Below are positions 5,643 to 8,472 of a stretch of 8,472 nt of DNA, piece after piece (the first letter of the stretch is position 1; every line of letters starts with the position of its first letter). The stretch is taken from contig JAPKYG010000079.1 of assembly GCA_026394435.1 (NCBI GenBank), forward strand, positions 1 to 8,472, in the 5' to 3' direction. The stretch is from Methanobacteriota archaeon (GTDB taxonomy: Archaea; Thermoplasmatota; E2; DHVEG-1). The notes under the pieces were generated by a model that saw only the letters and a program-made list of their open reading frames with translations, made no database searches and was not told where the DNA came from. The translations under genes and the position numbers were made by a program.

Positions 5643-5663
5643 TATTACGTAAAAGAGTAATAT
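5642..5663. repeat. Hairpin with 7-bp stem ATATTAC / GTAATAT
   Basis: Perfect inverted arms at 5642-5648 and 5657-5663 with an 8-nt loop, sharing one base with the preceding hairpin. Tandem stems this close are rare by chance even in AT-rich DNA. Confidence 0.5.
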
Positions 5664-5730
5664 GTTTGATGTCGTATTTTTCTTTAATTTATTTTTTTCC
5701 CGTGTGTATTGTTGTCTGTACTGATTTACT

Positions 5731-5789
5731 ATGCTAGACAATTTCTGTCATATAAATTGTATCAATGTATGCTAGAGAAGTTCTAGCAT
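5731..5789. repeat. Right CTAGCAT-family array with nested dyad
   Basis: ATGCTAGA occurs at 5731-5738 and 5769-5776, and its reverse complement TCTAGCAT at 5782-5789. The last two form an 8-bp inverted repeat with a 5-bp spacer. The first two bracket a dyad, ACAATTT-N9-AAATTGT (5738-5760). The paired motifs run opposite to those at 4196-4236. By inference these are recombinase sites or element ends. Confidence 0.65.
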
Positions 5790-5817
5790 TTATTTTGTTA
5801 TTGTTCCATGTTTCATG

Positions 5818-5864
5818 TTAACAAGAATAGTTAGTGTTAATGTTTGAGATTAACAAGTTAATCT
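5818..5864. repeat. Two adjacent TTAAC dyads
   Basis: TTAACA-N11-TGTTAA (5818-5840) is followed by AGATTAAC-AA-GTTAATCT (5847-5864). The second is nearly a perfect 18-bp palindrome and lies downstream of the zinc-ribbon gene, where it could also act as a transcript-end hairpin, although no T-tract follows directly. Confidence 0.5.
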
Positions 5865-5869
5865 AATAT

Positions 5870-5896
5870 ATTTACAATATTTACAATATAAACAAT
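5870..5896. repeat. Three tandem 9-bp units (ATTTACAAT type)
   Basis: ATTTACAAT, ATTTACAAT and ATAAACAAT follow each other without gaps and end 5 bp before the zinc-ribbon stop codon. This is simple-repeat or iteron-like; no function can be assigned. Confidence 0.5.
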
Positions 5897-5901
5897 TTTA
5901 T

Positions 5902-6189
5902 TTAATTTTCTCCCATGTCTTGCTGTTCGTCATGCTCAATCGTAAAATCTTTAAGATCATATTCATCAGCAATCGTGCGAGAACGAGCACCCGCTTTTTT
6001 TATCTGACGCCCACAGACCGTACATTTTCCAGATGCTCCGTCATACGCCCGCCATTCCATACACGTAGGGCAAAACTCATCCTCACCGACTATAACCTTC
6101 TTTACCGTCGTATGGATATCTTTCTTCGCTCTCTTATTCGTTGATATAATAGGCCTTTTTTTTATGGTCGTCTTTACCTTCTTTTTCAT
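5902..6189 (-). CDS. Small zinc-ribbon protein with basic N-terminus
   Basis: A 95-residue protein of unknown function. The N-terminal 31 residues are strongly basic (starting MKKKVKTTIKKR). A zinc ribbon follows with CPTC at 40-43 and CTVC at 56-59, 12 residues apart, in a rubredoxin-like knuckle pair. The C-terminus is acidic. The layout suggests a nucleic-acid-binding or transcription/translation accessory factor. I chose the ATG at 6189 over an in-frame TTG at 6225 because the TATA box at 6231-6240 would start transcription near 6208, downstream of the TTG. The gene is divergent from the UPF0316 gene, with separate promoters. It borders the accessory region, but its coding sequence looks like ordinary host composition. 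Confidence 0.72.
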   Translation of the reverse strand: MKKKVKTTIKKRPIISTNKRAKKDIHTTVKKVIVGEDEFCPTCMEWRAYDGASGKCTVCGRQIKKAGARSRTIADEYDLKDFTIEHDEQQDMGEN

Positions 6190-6230
6190 AGTCTCTCGCG
6201 TCGGTGTCGTGAGAATAGATATCAAAAAAG

Positions 6231-6240
6231 ATTTATATTG
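6231..6240 (-). promoter_or_regulatory. TATA box of the zinc-ribbon gene
   Basis: CAATATAAAT on the minus strand, centred about 46 nt before the ATG at 6189. The predicted transcript start near 6208 leaves a leader of roughly 20 nt. Confidence 0.55.
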
Positions 6241-6299
6241 ATTTTTCTACTCAGCCTCACCTCCCTCGAAGTATATGACAAAAGAAGAAAAAATAAAGA

Positions 6300-6307
6300 T
6301 TTATATG
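6300..6307 (+). promoter_or_regulatory. TATA box of the UPF0316 gene
   Basis: TTTATATG is preceded by the purine-rich AAAGA, a BRE-like context. The expected transcript start is near 6329, giving a leader of about 33 nt that contains the Shine-Dalgarno site. Confidence 0.55.
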
Positions 6308-6347
6308 AAGATAAACGATACATGAAATCGCTTGAATCAGGTGAACT

Positions 6348-6352
6348 AGGAG
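6348..6352 (+). promoter_or_regulatory. Shine-Dalgarno site fixing the GTG start at 6362
   Basis: AGGAG lies 9 nt before GTG. The nearest in-frame ATG alternatives are far downstream and would remove the first membrane segment. Confidence 0.7.
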
Positions 6353-6361
6353 AAAAAAAAC

Positions 6362-6943
6362 GTGGATGCACTATCGTTTTATAATTCAGATCTCTTTAAA
6401 TGGGTTATTCTTCCCATACTGATTTTCGTCGCGCGTTTAATAGACGTAAGCCTTGGGACGTTGCGGATTATTTTTGTGTCTCATGGACTGAAATATATTG
6501 CACCGATCGTAGGGTTCGTTGAAATCAACATCTGGTTACTTGCCATTGGACAAATCATGCAGAACCTGAACAATCTCGTCTGCTCCCTCGCGTACGCAAG
6601 CGGGTTTGCAATGGGCGCTTTTTTTGGTATGTTAATTGAGGAGAAACTGTCAATTGGCATGGTCATGGTTCGCGTGATCTGCAAACATGATGCCTCTGAA
6701 CTTATAAAATCACTACAAGGAGCAGATTACGGGGTTACTACGCATGATGCAGAAGGCGTGAAAGGACCTGTGAAGATTATCTTCGCGGTAATCCGTCGAG
6801 AGGATCTGCATGATATCTTGGATCGAATCCATAAGATCCATCCGCATGCGTTTTATTCGGTGGAGGATGTTCGATCGGTGGGAGAAGCTATGTTCCCATA
6901 CCATCAACATAAATTGTTACAATGGCATCGAAAAGGTAAATAA
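6362..6943 (+). CDS. UPF0316 membrane protein (DUF5698 + DUF2179)
   Basis: A 193-residue integral membrane protein of the UPF0316 family. Three hydrophobic segments lie at about 14-39, 46-66 and 72-92. They carry the family signature ARLIDVSLGTLRIIFVSHG (24-42), then GFVEINIWLLAIGQ (51-64) and GFAMGAFFGMLIEEKLSIG (81-99). The C-terminal part (about 100-193) is a soluble DUF2179 domain of ferredoxin-like alpha/beta type, also found at the end of YitT-family membrane proteins, where it is thought to sense a small ligand. The biochemical role of the family is unknown; transport or signalling is a guess. The GTG start is supported by AGGAG at 9 nt. It is a single-gene unit, divergent from the zinc-ribbon gene and convergent with psmA. 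Confidence 0.92.
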   Translation: MDALSFYNSDLFKWVILPILIFVARLIDVSLGTLRIIFVSHGLKYIAPIVGFVEINIWLLAIGQIMQNLNNLVCSLAYASGFAMGAFFGMLIEEKLSIGMVMVRVICKHDASELIKSLQGADYGVTTHDAEGVKGPVKIIFAVIRREDLHDILDRIHKIHPHAFYSVEDVRSVGEAMFPYHQHKLLQWHRKGK

Positions 6944-6947
6944 TAAG

Positions 6948-6966
6948 AAAAAAGAGCTGGTAAAAA
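6948..6966 (-). terminator. T-rich terminator after psmA
   Basis: On the minus strand TTTTT (6966-6962) and TTTTTT (6953-6948) follow the psmA stop within 20 nt, typical of archaeal oligo-T termination. On the other strand the UPF0316 gene meets only a T5 run at 6974-6978, inside psmA. Confidence 0.5.
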
Positions 6967-6967
6967 T

Positions 6968-7696
6968 TTATTCTTTTTCATCAGGGGATTGTTTTTCTGC
7001 TAATCGTTTGAGTGTTTCTGATGATAATTTATGATACCCGTCTTTTTCGTCAATAACTGCTGCTTCGACCATCTCTGTGTTGAATTTCTGTTTGGTTATT
7101 TTCTTCAGTGTTTGAAGCCCGAGTTCAAGTGCCTGATTTAACGAGATATCTGAGGCGTAGTTTTTCGTGAACTGAGTCATGGCGTCACTGCTTTTTTTAC
7201 CCTCACAAACCGCCTTATATCCAAGATAGGCGCCAGAGGGATCCGTAGAAAATAAGTGTTTGCCTGTGTCATCGATACCACCGACAAGTAAAACCACACC
7301 GAAAGGCCTTACGCCATCAAAACGGGTATACATGTGTTCGTATTCGCAGAGGAGATTTACGAGGTCTTTAACAGAGATTGGTTCATCGTAGCGGATCTTA
7401 TTCCATTGTGCTTCTTCACGTGCGATTTCGACGAGGTGTCGTCCATCCGCGACAAGACCTGTTGCTGCGCAGGCGATATGGTCGTCAATCTGATAGATTT
7501 TTTCGAGAGATCTTAGGTTGACAAGCCGGCTGGTTTCTGGTTTATGCGCAAGAAGAAGAACTCCATCTTTCCATTTGAATCCCATGGTAGTAGAGCCTTT
7601 TTTAACGGCTTCCCGGGCATATTCAACCTGATAAAGTCTGCCATCAGGAGAAAAAATCGTACTTGCTTCGTCGTACTGTTGTCCTGATTGTTCCAT
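6968..7696 (-). CDS. psmA: 20S proteasome alpha subunit
   Basis: A 242-residue alpha subunit. Seven of these form each outer ring of the archaeal 20S proteasome and gate substrate entry. The N-terminal alpha signature YDEASTIFSPDGRLYQVEYA occupies residues 8-27 and includes the gate-stabilising residues known from Thermoplasma: Tyr8, Asp9, Pro17 and Tyr26. Lys66, in the inter-subunit pocket that binds HbYX tails of the PAN ATPase, is present in LEKIY, and GLVADGR (80-86) lines the same pocket. GVRPFG (128-133) is the conserved loop. There is no processed Thr nucleophile, as expected for alpha. The ATG has GGAG 7 nt upstream and a strong TATA box of its own. The tail is charged. The beta subunit is not in the window. 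Confidence 0.97.
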   Translation of the reverse strand: MEQSGQQYDEASTIFSPDGRLYQVEYAREAVKKGSTTMGFKWKDGVLLLAHKPETSRLVNLRSLEKIYQIDDHIACAATGLVADGRHLVEIAREEAQWNKIRYDEPISVKDLVNLLCEYEHMYTRFDGVRPFGVVLLVGGIDDTGKHLFSTDPSGAYLGYKAVCEGKKSSDAMTQFTKNYASDISLNQALELGLQTLKKITKQKFNTEMVEAAVIDEKDGYHKLSSETLKRLAEKQSPDEKE

Positions 7697-7703
7697 AACC
7701 CAG

Positions 7704-7707
7704 CTCC
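7704..7707 (-). promoter_or_regulatory. Shine-Dalgarno site of psmA
   Basis: GGAG on the minus strand, 7 nt before the ATG at 7696. Confidence 0.6.
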
Positions 7708-7732
7708 AAGAGAGTTGAACCAGAATGTAATG

Positions 7733-7746
7733 TTTATATTATATAC
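7733..7746 (-). promoter_or_regulatory. TATA box of psmA
   Basis: GTATATAATATAAA on the minus strand, just after the SRP19 stop and about 43 nt before the psmA ATG. Transcription would start near 7713, leaving a short leader with the Shine-Dalgarno site. It suggests psmA has its own promoter even if some readthrough from rps8e-srp19 occurs. Confidence 0.65.
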
Positions 7747-7755
7747 TTTCTGACC

Positions 7756-8031
7756 TTAGAGTCGGTTTGCGAGCTGTATGAGAAGTTTGGTTTTTGGTCC
7801 TTTTTTTTCAACGAGGATTCGCCCTTCTTTTTTCCAGGGTGTGGACGGATGAATCCCGTCTTTTTCTAAAATGGGGTTTAATCCGAGTGATTGTGCTGCT
7901 TTTGCGATGTTTTCTAAAGATGGTTTTTCGACCGCGTGTTTCTTTGCGACCTTTCGTCCATTCAATCGAGAAACCACGCTATCAAAATACAGAGGGTATA
8001 TCACATATTTGTTTTCATCTTTGGAAACCAT
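7756..8031 (-). CDS. srp19: Signal recognition particle 19 kDa protein
   Basis: A 91-residue SRP19, which binds the tips of helices 6 and 8 of 7S RNA and prepares the particle for SRP54 binding. Family landmarks are YVIYPLYFDSVVSRLNGRKV (9-28), the AVEKPSLENIAKAAQSLGL segment, HPSTPWKKEGRILVE with the conserved Pro-x-W-x5-GR block, and a basic C-terminus. Length is normal for archaea. The gene starts 17 nt after the S8e stop and is probably in one operon with it. The start has GTGAT 5 nt upstream, which can pair with the distal part of the archaeal anti-Shine-Dalgarno sequence. The only odd point is the lack of an oligo-T tract before the psmA promoter. Confidence 0.95.
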   Translation of the reverse strand: MVSKDENKYVIYPLYFDSVVSRLNGRKVAKKHAVEKPSLENIAKAAQSLGLNPILEKDGIHPSTPWKKEGRILVEKKGPKTKLLIQLANRL

Positions 8032-8048
8032 TGATAATCACGACGGTT

Positions 8049-8432
8049 TTATTTAGTGAGTAAGACCGCGTTGATGACACCACTTTGTCCAGGCCGGGAG
8101 GTAATTTTTGCTTTGCCGATTTTTGTGTTGATAATCGCTCCTTTATTCATGATGTTTCGTCGGACGTAGTGGACGTTTGCTGAGTTTTCGACGACGGTGA
8201 CGATATCTGTTTTTGTAGTTTTATTGGTTTTTGGGTCGATAACATATGCGGTATCTGCGGTGAGAACTCGAGATTTTCTGTTGTTTCCTCTGGTTCGGAT
8301 CGGTTTTCGTTTCATTGTCCCAATGGTGGTGAGGTGAAGTTCTCGTCCTATCTCGAATCGTCTCTTGTTTCGTGCATATCGGATGCGTCGTCCGGTTTTA
8401 CTCCTTTTTGAGTTTCCGTGCCATACTGCCAT
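8049..8432 (-). CDS. rps8e: 30S ribosomal protein S8e
   Basis: A 127-residue S8e, a small-subunit ribosomal protein shared by archaea and eukaryotes. The N-terminus WHGNSKRSKTGRRIRYARNK (4-23) is the family signature and is highly basic. The central VLTADTAYVIDP and the C-terminal NRGKI-equivalent block (NIMNKGAIINTKIGKAKITSRPGQSG) follow in the expected order, ending INAVLL. The length is typical. No Shine-Dalgarno site precedes the ATG at 8432, while a TATA box is centred about 28 nt upstream, so the mRNA is probably leaderless. It is the first gene of an rps8e-srp19 operon. Confidence 0.97.
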   Translation of the reverse strand: MAVWHGNSKRSKTGRRIRYARNKRRFEIGRELHLTTIGTMKRKPIRTRGNNRKSRVLTADTAYVIDPKTNKTTKTDIVTVVENSANVHYVRRNIMNKGAIINTKIGKAKITSRPGQSGVINAVLLTK

Positions 8433-8455
8433 GAGAATTCCGAATGGAGAAGGGA

Positions 8456-8463
8456 TATTTAAA
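8456..8463 (-). promoter_or_regulatory. TATA box of rps8e-srp19, leaderless spacing
   Basis: TTTAAATA on the minus strand, centred 28 nt before the ATG. This puts the transcript start at or next to the start codon, which agrees with the missing Shine-Dalgarno site. Confidence 0.6.
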
Positions 8464-8472
8464 GGATATGGA

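Larger units (their letters stand above)
5349..5901. other. Non-coding right flank of the recombinase, dense in dyads and repeats
   Basis: About 550 bp with no credible gene. From the recombinase outward it holds the recombinase leader, a 14-bp palindrome (5512-5525), two abutting hairpins (5609-5663), the CTAGCAT-family array (5731-5789), TTAAC dyads (5818-5864) and a 9-bp tandem repeat (5870-5896). Such density of symmetric sequence is unusual for simple spacer and points to cis-acting sites, a structured RNA, or both. Confidence 0.65.

Noticed and set aside
5847..5864. Palindrome read as a bacterial-type intrinsic terminator of the zinc-ribbon gene
   Set aside because: The stem is AT-only apart from two base pairs and no T-run follows on the minus strand; archaeal termination does not need such a hairpin.
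6190..6225. TTG start extending the zinc-ribbon protein by 12 residues
   Set aside because: The TATA box at 6231-6240 predicts a transcript start downstream of this codon, and the ATG at 6189 begins the basic conserved-looking part.
6322..6384. 20-codon upstream ORF overlapping the UPF0316 start
   Set aside because: Its ATG lies upstream of the transcript start expected from the TATA box at 6300-6307 and it has no Shine-Dalgarno site.
7794..8063. Plus-strand ORFs opposite srp19
   Set aside because: Antisense to a clearly conserved gene and without any recognisable domain.

Overview
The window reads as a piece of an archaeal chromosome. It encodes ribosomal protein S8e, the SRP19 subunit of the signal recognition particle, a 20S proteasome alpha subunit and an archaeal RecJ-like DHH nuclease, all families or forms diagnostic of archaea. 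Several genes are preceded by TATA-like boxes at archaeal spacing, and at least one mRNA (S8e) looks leaderless. A euryarchaeal origin is likely. The mix with DUF2156, UPF0316 and ferredoxin genes suggests an anaerobic lineage, possibly near Thermoplasmata, but the sequence alone does not fix the phylum.

Left part (1-3758). A 5'-truncated beta-rich protein runs in from the left edge and overlaps the 3' end of a convergent recJ-like gene by 16 bp. Divergent from recJ is a compact three-gene run: a small ferredoxin, a GNAT acetyltransferase and a DUF2156 (LPG-synthase C-terminal-like) acyltransferase. The last two are 3 nt apart and the run ends at a T8 tract. A small hypothetical membrane-type gene converges on that terminator.

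Middle part (about 3759-5901). This is the accessory region. Two genes on the minus strand, a short serine recombinase and an HNH endonuclease, overlap by 74 bp. Very AT-rich non-coding DNA flanks them on both sides. That DNA holds repeated 7-8 bp CTAGCAT motifs in opposite orientation at the two ends, each pair bracketing a dyad, with TTAAC-type dyads farther out. Between the recombinase and the right-hand repeats lie a 14-bp palindrome and two abutting hairpins. I infer a small recombinase-HNH mobile or domesticated element whose recombination or regulatory sites lie in the flanks. This is the best candidate here for something undescribed.

Right part (5902-8472). A small zinc-ribbon protein and a UPF0316/DUF2179 membrane protein are transcribed divergently, each from its own promoter. 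On the minus strand follow a probable rps8e-srp19 operon and psmA, the latter with a strong TATA box of its own. These are housekeeping functions: ribosome, protein targeting and protein degradation.

No rRNA, tRNA, CRISPR array or recognisable insertion sequence was seen.
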